Positions 1 to 10,509 of a stretch of 14,056 nt of DNA are shown one piece after another (position 1 is the stretch's first letter; each line of letters starts with the position of its first letter). A program made the translations under genes and the position numbers. The notes under the pieces were generated by a model. The model ran no database searches. It saw only the letters and a list, made by a program, of their open reading frames with translations, and was not told where the DNA came from. The DNA is from DASSTJ01 sp035707965 (GTDB taxonomy: Bacteria > Actinomycetota > Actinomycetes > Actinomycetales > Angustibacteraceae), in NCBI GenBank assembly GCA_035707965.1, contig DASSTJ010000147.1, positions 1 through 14,056 on the forward strand, in the 5' to 3' direction.

Positions 1-1
1 A

Positions 2-100
2 GGTGCCCTGACACAGGCGGTTCAGAAGGCCGACGCCGCCATGTACTCCGCGAAGGCGCAGGGACGCAACCGGGTGGCCCTCACCTCGACGGGAACCTGA
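2..100 (+). CDS. C-terminal end of a GGDEF (diguanylate cyclase) protein, 5' truncated by the window
   Basis: Only the last 32 codons are present, in the frame that ends with TGA at 98-100. The visible residues include ADAAMYSAKAQGRNRV, the characteristic last helix and strand of GGDEF domains (usual form A-D-x-A-L/M-Y-x-A-K-x-x-G-R-N-R/x-V). A GGDEF domain makes cyclic di-GMP from two GTP. The GG(D/E)EF active-site motif and any sensor domain lie outside the window, so it is unknown whether the enzyme is active or what it senses. The protein ends about 8 residues after the domain, so GGDEF is its last domain. A stem-loop follows 10 bases after the stop. Confidence 0.85.
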   Translation, partial: GALTQAVQKADAAMYSAKAQGRNRVALTSTGT

Positions 101-110
101 AGCTGCCAAC

Positions 111-161
111 CGGCGCCCGGGCGGTTCACAGGGTTGTGTCCCAGCGAACCGCCCGGTGCCG
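111..161 (+). terminator. Stem-loop terminator candidate after the GGDEF gene
   Basis: The left arm at 111-127 pairs with the right arm at 146-161. Eleven contiguous base pairs (CCGGGCGGTTC with GAACCGCCCGG) carry on past one bulge into GGC/GCC. Inside the loop GGG (131-133) can also pair with CCC (140-142). No T-run follows, which is common for terminators in high-GC actinomycetes. Its place 10 bases after the stop codon supports a role in ending or protecting the GGDEF transcript. Confidence 0.6.
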
Positions 162-418
162 TCAGAAGTACGGTCAGGCCGCGGGCCACTTCCAGTTGAG
201 TCGCGAGACGGTCATGCGGAACACCTCCTCCCGGAGAGTCCCCCCGGGGCTCTGCGGCGCCTGCGCGCACGACCCCGTTGTCCAGAATGCAGGCGAACGC
301 CGGGATCATGGCGTTGAGCAGCGTGACGACAGACACACCGTGTCGACCACGCGCTCGGGACGCCAGCACCGTGTCCGCGTGTCGCCCGGCATGTCGGGCG
401 CGTGCGCCCGGGGCACGG
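162..418. other. Non-coding spacer between two convergent genes
   Basis: With the terminator at 111-161 this makes a gap of about 318 bases between the GGDEF gene and the stop of the metal transporter gene. Open frames cross it on both strands, but their translations are arginine- and proline-rich, resemble no family I know, and run into the neighbouring genes. I see no convincing small gene. A 7-bp hairpin (235-241 with 247-253, one G-U pair) and the hairpin cluster at 383-410 are the only structures noticed. Confidence 0.5.
383..410 (-). terminator. Hairpin cluster just 3' of the metal transporter gene
   Basis: Read on the minus strand this starts 9 bases after the transporter's TGA. CGGGCG at 395-400 can pair with CGCCCG at 405-410 (CGGGCGC/GCGCCCG across 395-410, very short loop) or with CGCCCG at 383-388 (6-base loop), so two exclusive hairpins share the middle arm. 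There is no U-tract. A factor-independent terminator or 3'-end stabilising structure is the simplest reading. Confidence 0.45.
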
Positions 419-1144
419 TCAGACGCCGAGACCCACCAGGGAGCCGATCCCGTACGTCACGACCATCGCGAGGACGCCGCCGACGACGTTGCGCCGGACC
501 GCTCGTCCGCGGGCGGCGTCGCCAAGGGTCGCGCTCGTCCAGCCCGTGACGACCAGGGCCAGGACGACGGCCACCATCGTGACGGGGACCCGGAGGTTCG
601 CCCCGAGCAGCGTGATGGCGAGCAGGGGCAGGACTGAGCCGAGGGTGAAGGCGATGGCGGACGCCACGGCCGCGTGCCAGGGGTTGACGAGGTCGTGAGG
701 GTTGATGCCGAGCTCGGCCTCGACGTGGGCGGCGAACGCGTCGTGCTCGGTGAGCTCGACCGCGACGGCACGCGCGAGCTCCGGGCTGAGACCCTTGCTG
801 CGGTAGATCTCCGTGAGCTCGTCGAGCTCCTCCTCCGGCATCTCGGCGAGCTCGCGCCGCTCCTTCTCGAGCAGCGCCTGCTCGGTGTCTCGCTGGGTGC
901 TCACCGAGACGTACTCGCCGGCCGCCATGGACAGCGCGCCGGCGACGAGCCCGGCGACGCCCGCCGTGAGGATCACGGTGCGGCTCGTGGTCGCGGCCGC
1001 CACGCCGACCACGAGGCCCGCCGTCGAGACGATGCCGTCGTTCGCCCCGAGGACGCCCGCGCGCAGCCAGTTCAGGCGTGCGCCGATGCCCTCCGCGTGC
1101 CCTTCGCCCTCGTGCGGGGCGACATCCTGCGGTGCGGTGGTCAT
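419..1144 (-). CDS. VIT1/CCC1-family membrane transporter, probably Fe2+/Mn2+
   Basis: A 241-residue integral membrane protein of the VIT1/CCC1 family, whose members move ferrous iron or manganese across membranes. Family hallmarks are visible: VLGANDGIVS at 31-40 in the first membrane helix, and SMAAGEYVS at 72-80 at the end of the second. An acidic, charged segment rich in Glu follows at about 83-145 (the cytoplasmic metal-binding region in plant VIT1). Three further hydrophobic helices lie near 157-180, 186-207 and 219-241. The ATG at 1142-1144 is chosen because the protein then starts just before the family's conserved N-terminus and is preceded by GGTGAACGG. The open frame continues upstream for 128 codons, but that extension is antisense to typA and has no family match. 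It is divergent from typA. A DtxR-like palindrome 37-55 bases upstream suggests metal control. Ion specificity cannot be read from the sequence. Confidence 0.88.
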   Translation of the reverse strand: MTTAPQDVAPHEGEGHAEGIGARLNWLRAGVLGANDGIVSTAGLVVGVAAATTSRTVILTAGVAGLVAGALSMAAGEYVSVSTQRDTEQALLEKERRELAEMPEEELDELTEIYRSKGLSPELARAVAVELTEHDAFAAHVEAELGINPHDLVNPWHAAVASAIAFTLGSVLPLLAITLLGANLRVPVTMVAVVLALVVTGWTSATLGDAARGRAVRRNVVGGVLAMVVTYGIGSLVGLGV

Positions 1145-1180
1145 CCGTTCACCGTACGTGGGTCGCGCGGGCGTTGCCAG

Positions 1181-1199
1181 GCAGGAAAGGCTTGCCTCA
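1181..1199 (-). promoter_or_regulatory. Possible DtxR/IdeR-like operator before the metal transporter
   Basis: On the minus strand the sequence reads TGAGGCAAGCCTTTCCTGC. It matches the DtxR/IdeR consensus TWAGGTTAGSCTAACCTWA at 12 of 19 positions by eye, including the core AGG..AGCCT..CCT. It lies 37-55 bases upstream of the transporter ATG. The match is imperfect (the flanking A/T positions are lost), and no clear -10/-35 pair was found to place it against, so this is suggestive only. Confidence 0.3.
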
Positions 1200-1289
1200 C
1201 AACGGGTCTCGAGCTCCCAGGACGCAGCGGGCCGGCGTCCGTGCGGGGGAGGGCGCCGCGCGCGGTCGTCGCCGACCGTGCGCGCGCCG

Positions 1290-1295
1290 TAGAAT
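1290..1295 (+). promoter_or_regulatory. Candidate -10 element for typA
   Basis: TAGAAT fits the actinobacterial TAnnnT -10 pattern and would start transcription near 1301-1303, giving a leader of about 33 bases with GAAGG at 1323-1327 as ribosome binding site. There is no recognisable -35 at the expected distance, so confidence is low. Confidence 0.35.
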
Positions 1296-1334
1296 CGTGC
1301 GGTTCCCCCATCCCTCGCTTCTGAAGGCTCACGC

Positions 1335-3248
<1,914 letters not shown>

Positions 3249-3301
3249 CCGCGCTGGAGGTTGCGCCGCGATCACGATTGAGCAACGTACTGTGTCTGCT
3301 G

Positions 3302-3332
3302 TTGCCTTCCTGGTAACACTCTGACGTAGAGT
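3302..3332 (+). promoter_or_regulatory. Candidate promoter of the peptide importer operon
   Basis: In the 136 bp gap after typA, TTGCCT (3302-3307) and TAGAGT (3327-3332) resemble -35 and -10 elements, but their spacing is 19 bases instead of 17. A start near 3339 would leave a leader of about 45 bases. I see no strong terminator for typA in this gap, so read-through from typA is also possible. Confidence 0.3.
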
Positions 3333-3384
3333 CCACTCGATTCGGACAGCAGGGCTCGTCCTCTCGGAAGGTCACTCCAGCGAC

Positions 3385-4371
3385 ATGACGGTGATGCAGG
3401 GTGCGGAGCAGGAGCTACCTGCCGCCGAGGTGGCGCCGGGCATCGCTGGTCGCTCGCCAGCCCAGATGGCGTGGACGCGGCTGAGGAAGGACCGCGTCGC
3501 GATCATGTCGATGACCGTCATCGTCATCGTCGTGCTGGTCGCGCTCTTCGCCCCGCTGATCACCAAGGCGCTCGGCCTGACCGACGACTTCAACGGCTCG
3601 CTCATCAAGGACGGCGGGCTCCCGGGTGGCCCGCTCCACAGCGGCATCAGCTGGGACCACCCGCTCGGGATCGAGCCGCTCACCGGTCGCGACCTGATGT
3701 ACCGGCTGCTCTACGGCTCGCGGATCTCGCTGCTCGTGGCCGGTCTGGGCACGCTGTTCACGGTCGTCATCGGCGTGATCCTCGGCATGATCGCCGGCTA
3801 CTCCGGTGGTTGGGTCGACAGCGCTCTCAGCCGGCTGATGGACCTGCTCCTCAGCTTCCCGCAGCTGATCCTGCTCATCGCGCTGAGCCCGATCCTGGTG
3901 CAGGTCCTCGACGACAAGCTGGGCATCGACGGCAACCCGGCCCGCATCACGTTCCTCATCATCGTGTTCGCGGTCTTCGGCTGGACGTACCTGGCGCGGC
4001 TCATCCGGGGTCAGGTCCTGAGCATCCGCGAGCGGGAGTTCGTCGAGGCGGCGATCTCGATCGGTGCGAGCTCGGGTCGCATCCTCCGCAAGGAGGTCCT
4101 GCCGAACCTCTGGGTGCCGATCCTCGTCTACGCGTCGCTGCTGTTCCCGTCCTACATCGGCCTGGAGGCGGCGCTGTCGTTCCTCGGTGTCGGCGTCAGC
4201 GAGCCGACCCCCACGTGGGGCCGCATGCTGGCCGACTCCGTGTCGTTCTACACGGTCGACCCGCTGTACCTGTTCATCCCCGGCACGTACCTGTTCATCG
4301 TCGTGCTGACGTTCAACCTGCTGGGCGACTCCATCCGGGACGCCCTCGACCCGCGGGCGTCCCGCTCGTAA
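3385..4371 (+). CDS. Peptide-type ABC importer permease, DppC/OppC-like
   Basis: A 328-residue inner-membrane subunit of an oligopeptide/dipeptide ABC importer. Six hydrophobic helices are visible (about 38-59, 114-138, 151-175, 192-211, 242-270 and 294-315), with the extended N-terminal helix and long first extracytoplasmic loop of OppC-type subunits. The coupling EAA loop that docks on the ATPases is at 221-241 (EAA...G.........LPN). The end, LLGDSIRDALDPR, is the standard OppC/DppC terminus. GGAAGG at 3366-3371 is 13 bases from the ATG, rather far. An in-frame GTG at 3391 and ATG at 3394 are alternative starts that would change only the first residues. It is the first gene of the importer cluster, which is unusual because the binding protein usually comes first. 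Opp and Dpp cannot be told apart here. Confidence 0.93.
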   Translation: MTVMQGAEQELPAAEVAPGIAGRSPAQMAWTRLRKDRVAIMSMTVIVIVVLVALFAPLITKALGLTDDFNGSLIKDGGLPGGPLHSGISWDHPLGIEPLTGRDLMYRLLYGSRISLLVAGLGTLFTVVIGVILGMIAGYSGGWVDSALSRLMDLLLSFPQLILLIALSPILVQVLDDKLGIDGNPARITFLIIVFAVFGWTYLARLIRGQVLSIREREFVEAAISIGASSGRILRKEVLPNLWVPILVYASLLFPSYIGLEAALSFLGVGVSEPTPTWGRMLADSVSFYTVDPLYLFIPGTYLFIVVLTFNLLGDSIRDALDPRASRS

Positions 4372-4417
4372 GCACCACCGGCGCTCGCCCCGCGGCGGCG
4401 CGCCGACACCCACAGAC

Positions 4418-4437
4418 TTCCCGGCCGGCGCCGGGAA
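4418..4437 (+). repeat. Perfect inverted repeat between permease and binding-protein genes
   Basis: TTCCCGGC (4418-4425) and GCCGGGAA (4430-4437) form an 8-bp perfect stem with a 4-base loop. It stands 46 bases after the permease stop and 72 before the next ATG, in a 138 bp gap. There is no U-tract. It could be a partial terminator, a processing or decay barrier, or a binding site; position alone cannot decide. Confidence 0.5.
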
Positions 4438-4509
4438 CGGTTCACCGCGACAGCGGGAGCCGACCGAGCCTGGCACACCGCCACGGTTCAACGATCAGGA
4501 GGAGACGAC

Positions 4510-6273
4510 ATGGGCAAGGCCAAGAACGGCCTTCGCATCGTCGCCCTCGCCTCGGCGGGCGCTCTGGCGCTGGCCGCATGCGGTGGCGGCAGCGACGGTG
4601 ACACCGGCTCGAAGGGGGCGAAGGACTCGGGCGCGCAGCAGGGCGGCACGCTGACGATCCTCACCCACGCCGAGCAGTTCGACCACCTGGACCCGCAGCG
4701 CAACTACACGGGTGAGGACCTGGCGTTCGCCAACGGTTACATCACCCGCACGCTGACGGCGTACAAGCTGAGCAAGGACGGCAAGACCGCTGGCGAGCTC
4801 GTCGGCGACCTCGCCACCGACACCGGCAAGGCGACCGACGAGGGCAAGACCTGGTCGTTCACCCTGCGCGACGGCGTCAAGTGGGAGGACGGCTCGGACG
4901 TCACCTGCGCCGACGTCAAGTACGGCGTCTCGCGCACCTTCGCCCAGACGGTGATCACCGACGGCCCGACCTACGCGATCCCGCTGCTGGACATCCCGAA
5001 GGACAAGGACGGCAACCCGACGTACAAGGGCCCGTACGAGACCGCCAACAACGACACTGCGGCCTTCGACAAGGCGGTGGAGTGCTCGTCGGACAACAAG
5101 ACGATCACCTTCCACCTGTCCCAGCCGGCCGGTGACTTCAACTACACCGTCACGCTGACCGCGTTCGCTGCGGTGCCGAAGGCCAAGGACACCGGCGAGA
5201 AGTACGACGACGCCGTGCAGTCCGACGGCCCGTACAAGATCACCGAGTACACCAAGGGCCAGCAGCTCGTGCTCGAGCGCAACTCCAACTGGTCGAAGGA
5301 CTCCGACCCGTACCGCCCGGCGTACCCCGACAAGATCGTGGTCAAGTTCTCGATCGACCCGTCGGTGCTCGACCAGCGCATGGAGGGTGACGCGGGCGAG
5401 GACCAGACCGCGATCTCGCGCGACAACCTGCAGACGGCGTCGCTGAGCACCGTGTTCAACGACCCGCGCTTCGAGAAGCGTCGCGTCAACGAGTTCGACC
5501 CGTACACCCGCTACATCGCGATCAACACCAAGAAGGTCCCGGACCTCAAGCAGCGTCAGGCGATCCTCGCTGCTGCGGACCGGGCCCAGATGCTGACCAT
5601 CGCCGGTGGTTCGTTCGCGGGTGACCTGGCCGACGGCGCCATCAAGCCGAACCTCAGCGCGGACTACGCCCCCACGGGCCTCTGGGACTCGCTCCTCGGT
5701 GGCAAGGTGCCGGACACCGGTGACCCGGAGCTGGCGAAGAAGCTCATCTCCGAGTCGGGCAAGCCGATGCCGACGCTGACCTACGACTACCCGAAGAGCC
5801 CGGACGCCGACAAGTCGGCTGCGGCTCTGCAGGCGTCGCTGGCGAAGGCCGGCATCACGCTGAAGCTCAACGCGATCGAGGCCGGCAAGTACTACTCGAC
5901 GGTTCTCGACCCCACCAAGGAGCACGAGCTCGCCTCGGCCGGCTGGGGCCCGGACTGGCTGAACGCCTCGACGGTCATCCCGCCGCTGTTCACCCCGAAG
6001 GGTGGCTTCGACCTCTCGCTGGTGGACGACAAGGACTTCAACGCGAAGGTCGCCGACGCGACGAAGGAGCTCGACCGCAACAAGCAGGCTCAGATGTGGC
6101 AGGAGCTCAACAAGACGGCCGTGTCGCAGGCCTGGATCCTGCCGACCCGCTTCGGTCGTGAGCAGCGCCTCGCTGGCTCCAAGGTCGGGTCCGGCAGCGG
6201 CGACGGTGGTCAGGTCTACCTGTGGGCGCCGTACGGCTCCTGGTCCTACGCCGACCTGTACGTGAAGAAGTAG
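4510..6273 (+). CDS. Peptide-binding lipoprotein of the ABC importer (SBP family 5)
   Basis: A 587-residue extracytoplasmic substrate-binding protein that delivers peptides to the two permeases. It has a lipoprotein signal: basic start, hydrophobic stretch 8-20 and lipobox LAAC at 21-24, so Cys24 should be lipidated and hold the protein on the outer face of the membrane. A Gly/Ser/Asp linker follows. SBP_bac_5 features include the opening GGTLTIL, WSFTLRDGVKWEDG and the late AGWGPDW segment. Only two other cysteines exist, Cys133 and Cys192, and they probably form a disulfide. The start is fixed by a very strong ribosome site, AGGAGGAG (4497-4504), five bases before ATG. The coding sequence is rich in AAG, AAC, GAC and CTC codons, as in highly expressed genes. 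It is flanked on both sides by hairpin-bearing spacers, unlike the tightly packed genes after it. Its place near typA and mshB matches mycobacterial lpqW, but here the whole transporter is present. Confidence 0.95.
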   Translation: MGKAKNGLRIVALASAGALALAACGGGSDGDTGSKGAKDSGAQQGGTLTILTHAEQFDHLDPQRNYTGEDLAFANGYITRTLTAYKLSKDGKTAGELVGDLATDTGKATDEGKTWSFTLRDGVKWEDGSDVTCADVKYGVSRTFAQTVITDGPTYAIPLLDIPKDKDGNPTYKGPYETANNDTAAFDKAVECSSDNKTITFHLSQPAGDFNYTVTLTAFAAVPKAKDTGEKYDDAVQSDGPYKITEYTKGQQLVLERNSNWSKDSDPYRPAYPDKIVVKFSIDPSVLDQRMEGDAGEDQTAISRDNLQTASLSTVFNDPRFEKRRVNEFDPYTRYIAINTKKVPDLKQRQAILAAADRAQMLTIAGGSFAGDLADGAIKPNLSADYAPTGLWDSLLGGKVPDTGDPELAKKLISESGKPMPTLTYDYPKSPDADKSAAALQASLAKAGITLKLNAIEAGKYYSTVLDPTKEHELASAGWGPDWLNASTVIPPLFTPKGGFDLSLVDDKDFNAKVADATKELDRNKQAQMWQELNKTAVSQAWILPTRFGREQRLAGSKVGSGSGDGGQVYLWAPYGSWSYADLYVKK

Positions 6274-6313
6274 TCTGCCCCTGAGGTAGGCACGCTCCAC
6301 CGATTCACCCCAT

Positions 6314-6352
6314 CGGCCCGGGGGCGGGTGCAACCCACCTGCCCCCGGGCCG
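6314..6352 (+). terminator. Strong stem-loop after the binding-protein gene
   Basis: A 17-nucleotide left arm (6314-6330) pairs with 6336-6352 over all 17 positions with one G-U pair and a 5-base loop. It begins 40 bases after the stop codon and lies in the middle of the 134 bp gap before the next permease. A second small stem, GTCGGC (6352-6357) with GCCGAC (6363-6368), overlaps its right foot. There is no U-run. In operons of this type such a structure usually protects the 3' end of the binding-protein mRNA and lets only part of transcription continue; that role is inferred. Confidence 0.7.
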
Positions 6353-6407
6353 TCGGCCGGGTGCCGACACCCGACCGCCGGCTCGACGACGCCCAGGAGG
6401 CTGCCCA

Positions 6408-7397
6408 GTGGGCACCTACATCATCCGGCGCGTGATCGCGATGATCCTCATGCTGATCGCGCTGAGCATCATCGTGTTCCTGCTGTTCCAGGCGCTTCCT
6501 GGCAACCCCGCGGCGCTGACCTGCGGCAAGTCGTGCACTCCCCAGGTCATCAAGCAGAACGAGATCAGGCTCGGGTACGACAAGCCCATCTACGTGCAGT
6601 ACGCCGAGTTCGCGAAGGGCGTCGTCGTCGGGCGCACCTACGGCAGCGGTACGGCGACGTTCGAGTGCCCCGCGCCGTGCCTGGGCTACTCCTTCTTCCG
6701 TGGCGAGAACGTCACGGACCTGATCAAGAACGCGCTCCCCGTCACGGCCGTCGAAGCGGTCGGCGCCCTCATCCTGTGGTTGATCACGGGCGTCTCGATC
6801 GGGGTGGTCGCCGCCCTGAGACGAGGCCGGTGGCAGGACCGCGTGGCCACCGGAGGCGCGCTCATCGGCTACTCGTTCCCGACGTTCTTCATCGGGCTCG
6901 TGCTGCTGTACTTCGTGATCTTCAAGTTCAGGATCATGGCCTATCCGGCCTACACCCCCTTCGCCGACGACCCCGTGGCGTGGCTGAAGTCCTTCATCCT
7001 GCCGTGGATCACGTTGGCGATGGTCTTCGCCGCGTTCTACAGCCGGCTGACCCGCAACCAGATGCTCGACACCCTCGGTGAGGACTACATCCGCACAGCT
7101 CGGGCCAAGGGCCTGTCCGAGCGCAAGGTCATCGGCAAGCACGCCCTGCGCTCCGGACTCACGCCGATCGTGACGGCGGCCGGCATCGACCTCGCGACGC
7201 TGCTGGGTGGCGTGGTCATCACCGAGCAGGTGTTCGGTCTGCCCGGGCTGGGCCGCCTCGTCCTCGGGTCCGTGCTGGAGTCCGACCTCCCGCTGATGAC
7301 GGGCACCGTCCTGCTCGCCGCGGCGTTCATCATCGCCGCGAACCTGATCGTCGACCTGCTGTACGCCGTGATCGACCCGAGAGTGAGGCTGGGATGA
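6408..7397 (+). CDS. Peptide-type ABC importer permease, DppB/OppB-like
   Basis: A 329-residue membrane subunit, the partner of the DppC-like permease. It opens with the OppB hallmark (YIIRRVIAMILML, then a long helix ending LPGNP at 30-34). A large extracytoplasmic region of about 75 residues follows, then five further helices. The EAA-type coupling loop is at the segment DYIRTARAKGLSERKV. The C-terminus DLLYAVIDPRVRLG is typical of the family. The GTG start at 6408 is chosen because AGGAGG (6395-6400) sits seven bases upstream and it gives the standard N-terminus. The extracytoplasmic region carries two cysteine pairs, Cys39/Cys43 and Cys87/Cys91, which could form disulfides. The stop overlaps the next start (ATGA), implying translational coupling to the first ATPase. 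Confidence 0.94.
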   Translation: MGTYIIRRVIAMILMLIALSIIVFLLFQALPGNPAALTCGKSCTPQVIKQNEIRLGYDKPIYVQYAEFAKGVVVGRTYGSGTATFECPAPCLGYSFFRGENVTDLIKNALPVTAVEAVGALILWLITGVSIGVVAALRRGRWQDRVATGGALIGYSFPTFFIGLVLLYFVIFKFRIMAYPAYTPFADDPVAWLKSFILPWITLAMVFAAFYSRLTRNQMLDTLGEDYIRTARAKGLSERKVIGKHALRSGLTPIVTAAGIDLATLLGGVVITEQVFGLPGLGRLVLGSVLESDLPLMTGTVLLAAAFIIAANLIVDLLYAVIDPRVRLG

Positions 7398-8460
7398 GCC
7401 CGTACCTGGAGGTCGACGACCTGCGCGTCAGGTTCTCGACCGAGGATGGCGTCGTCCAGGCCGTCGACGGTGTCTCGCTCTCGGTCGACAAGGGCCGCAC
7501 GCTGGCGGTCGTGGGCGAGTCCGGCTCCGGCAAGAGCGTGACCAGCGCCGCCATCATGGGTCTGCACAGCCGCAAGCAGGCGCAGATCACGGGATCGATC
7601 CGTCTGGACGGCGAAGAGCTGGTCACGGCGAGCGACCGCCGCCTGCGTGAGCTGCGCGGCAAGCGCATGGCCATGATCTTCCAGGACCCGCTGTCCTCGC
7701 TGCACCCCTTCTACCGGATCGGCAACCAGCTGGTCGAGGCGATCCGGGTGCACCGCGACGTCAGCAAGTCCGACGCGCGGGCCCGGGTGATCGACATGCT
7801 GCGCAAGGTCGGTATCCCCAACGCCGAGCACCGCATCGACGAGTTCCCGCACCAGCTGTCCGGCGGTATGCGCCAGCGCGTGATGATCGCGATGGCGCTG
7901 ATCAACGACCCGGAGCTGATCATCGCGGACGAGCCGACGACGGCACTCGACGTGACGGTGCAGGCCCAGATCCTCGAGTTGCTGGGTTCGCTGCAGGAGG
8001 AGTTCGGTACCGCGATCATCCTCATCACCCACGACCTCGGCGTGGTGGCCGAGACGGCCGACGACGTGGCGGTCATGTACGCCGGTCGGGTCGTGGAGCG
8101 TGGCACCGTCCGCGACATTTTCTACCGGCCGCAGATGCCGTACACCTGGGGTCTGCTGAGCTCGCTGCCGCGACTTACCGACGACCGCACCGCGCGGCTC
8201 GCGCCCATCCCCGGCCAGCCGCCGTCCCTGATCAACCTACCCACGGGCTGCGTCTTCCAACCTCGGTGCGAGTACTGGCAGAACGTTCCCGACGATCGGT
8301 GCAAGAAGGAGCGTCCCGCGTTGGACGAGGTTGCTGACGGCCACTCGATCCGGTGCTTCCTCACCGACGAGCAGCGGCAGAAGTTCGCCGCGGAACGTCT
8401 CGAGCGGCAGCTGTCGCGCACCGCTCCGACCGCCGGTGTTGCGGGTACCGGGGAGGATGC

Positions 8461-8464
<4 letters not shown>
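7394..8464 (+). CDS. Peptide-type ABC importer ATPase, DppD/OppD-like
   Basis: A 356-residue cytoplasmic ATPase that powers the importer together with the F-type subunit. Motifs are complete: Walker A GESGSGKS at 41-48, Q-loop FQDP at 96-99, signature LSGGMRQR at 155-162, Walker B ending in Asp179-Glu180, and H-loop His213. The C-terminal oligopeptide-transporter extension contains IPGQPPSL and four cysteines, Cys286, Cys292, Cys303 and Cys321. In the M. tuberculosis Dpp transporter the equivalent cysteines were reported to hold an iron-sulfur cluster. The ATG overlaps the permease stop by 4 bases, and the gene ends in a GTGA overlap with the next ATPase. A tail of about 30 residues after Cys321 has no recognisable domain. 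Confidence 0.94.
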
Positions 8465-9549
<1,085 letters not shown>

Positions 9550-9576
9550 GGCTGGGGGCGGGTCAGTCTCGCGCAC

Positions 9577-10473
9577 GTGAGGCGTCTCCTCGCGGTCCAC
9601 GCCCACCCGGACGACGAGACCCTGGCGTCCGGCGGCACCCTCGCGCACTACGTCCGTGACGGCGCGACGTCCGTCACCCTCGTGACCTGCACCCTCGGCC
9701 AGCAGGGCGAGGTAATTCCCGAGTCGCTGCGCCACCTGACCGGTGAAGCGCTGGGGGCGCACCGTCGCCGCGAGCTGGAGCGGGCGGCCGCGGCGCTCGG
9801 CGTCCGCGACCACCGGCTGCTCGCCGACGGGCGCTGGCACGACTCGGGCATGGTGTGGGTGCGGCCTGGCATCGCCGGTCCGGCGCCCGGTGCCGGGCCG
9901 CAGGCCTTCGCCCGGGCCGATGTCGACGTGGTGGCTGCCGAGCTGGCTGCCGTCGTCCGCGACGTGCGTCCGCATGTGGTCCTCACCTACGACCCGGACG
10001 GCGGCTACCGCCACCCGGACCACGTGCACACCCACCGGGTGACCATGCGAGCGGTCGACCTCGCCGCTGGCGACTCCCTGCGGCCGTGGCGGGTGCCCAG
10101 GGTGGCCTGGGTTCGCGTCCCCCGCACCTGGGCCGAGCAGGAGCGTCAGGCGGCGAGCACCGATCGCCCGAGGTCGATGCTCGCGCGGGCGTCGGCCGAC
10201 CCGTTCCCGCCCGCAGTGGTGGACGACTCCCTGATCGACGCGGTCGTCGACGTCCGAGCGGTCATGACGGCCAAGGTGGCGGCCCTGCGGGCTCACCAGA
10301 CGCAGGTGCGGGTCGAGGGTGGGTGGTTCGCGCTGTCGGACGACATCGCACAGCTCGTGCGCGACCGCGAGGCCTTCCAGCTGGCTCCAGGCGACGAGGA
10401 CGACGCGAGCCCGGCACGGCCGGACGGCGTGGTGCTCACCGACCTCTTCTCCGGCGTCCGCACCGACGACTGA
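9577..10473 (+). CDS. mshB: MshB, GlcNAc-inositol deacetylase of mycothiol biosynthesis
   Basis: A 298-residue PIG-L-type zinc deacetylase. MshB removes the acetyl group from N-acetylglucosaminyl-inositol, the second dephosphorylated intermediate of mycothiol, the actinomycete thiol that replaces glutathione. AHPDDE at 9-14 supplies zinc ligands His10 and Asp13 and the base Asp12. Tyr144, His146 and His149 in GGYRHPDH match M. tuberculosis Tyr142, His144 and His147. Segments that separate MshB from other PIG-L enzymes are visible: VTCTLGQQGEVI, GRWHDSGM, RPHVVLTYDPDGGY and KVAALRAHQTQV. The GTG start puts the zinc motif at the usual distance; no good Shine-Dalgarno site is seen, and the gene lies 27 bp after the importer, so it may be read on the same transcript. 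The mycothiol-conjugate amidase Mca is a relative, but it lacks several of these segments. Confidence 0.92.
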   Translation: MRRLLAVHAHPDDETLASGGTLAHYVRDGATSVTLVTCTLGQQGEVIPESLRHLTGEALGAHRRRELERAAAALGVRDHRLLADGRWHDSGMVWVRPGIAGPAPGAGPQAFARADVDVVAAELAAVVRDVRPHVVLTYDPDGGYRHPDHVHTHRVTMRAVDLAAGDSLRPWRVPRVAWVRVPRTWAEQERQAASTDRPRSMLARASADPFPPAVVDDSLIDAVVDVRAVMTAKVAALRAHQTQVRVEGGWFALSDDIAQLVRDREAFQLAPGDEDDASPARPDGVVLTDLFSGVRTDD

Positions 10474-10509
10474 CCACCTCGCCTTGGCGGACCTTTCCGA
10501 AAGGGTGCG

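Noticed and set aside
22..369. A 115-codon open frame on the minus strand across the first spacer
   Set aside because: It overlaps the GGDEF end and the stem-loop at 111-161, resembles no known family, and has the arginine/glycine-rich look of shadow frames in GC-rich DNA.
3415..4491. Long minus-strand open frames opposite the importer and protease genes
   Set aside because: They are rich in Arg, Asp, His and Val and mirror well-supported plus-strand genes; this is the usual antisense artefact in high-GC codon usage.
8353..8460. Earlier ATG start for the second ATPase
   Set aside because: It would overlap the first ATPase by more than 100 bases and add non-family residues. The GTG at 8461 has a ribosome site and a 4-base overlap typical of the operon.
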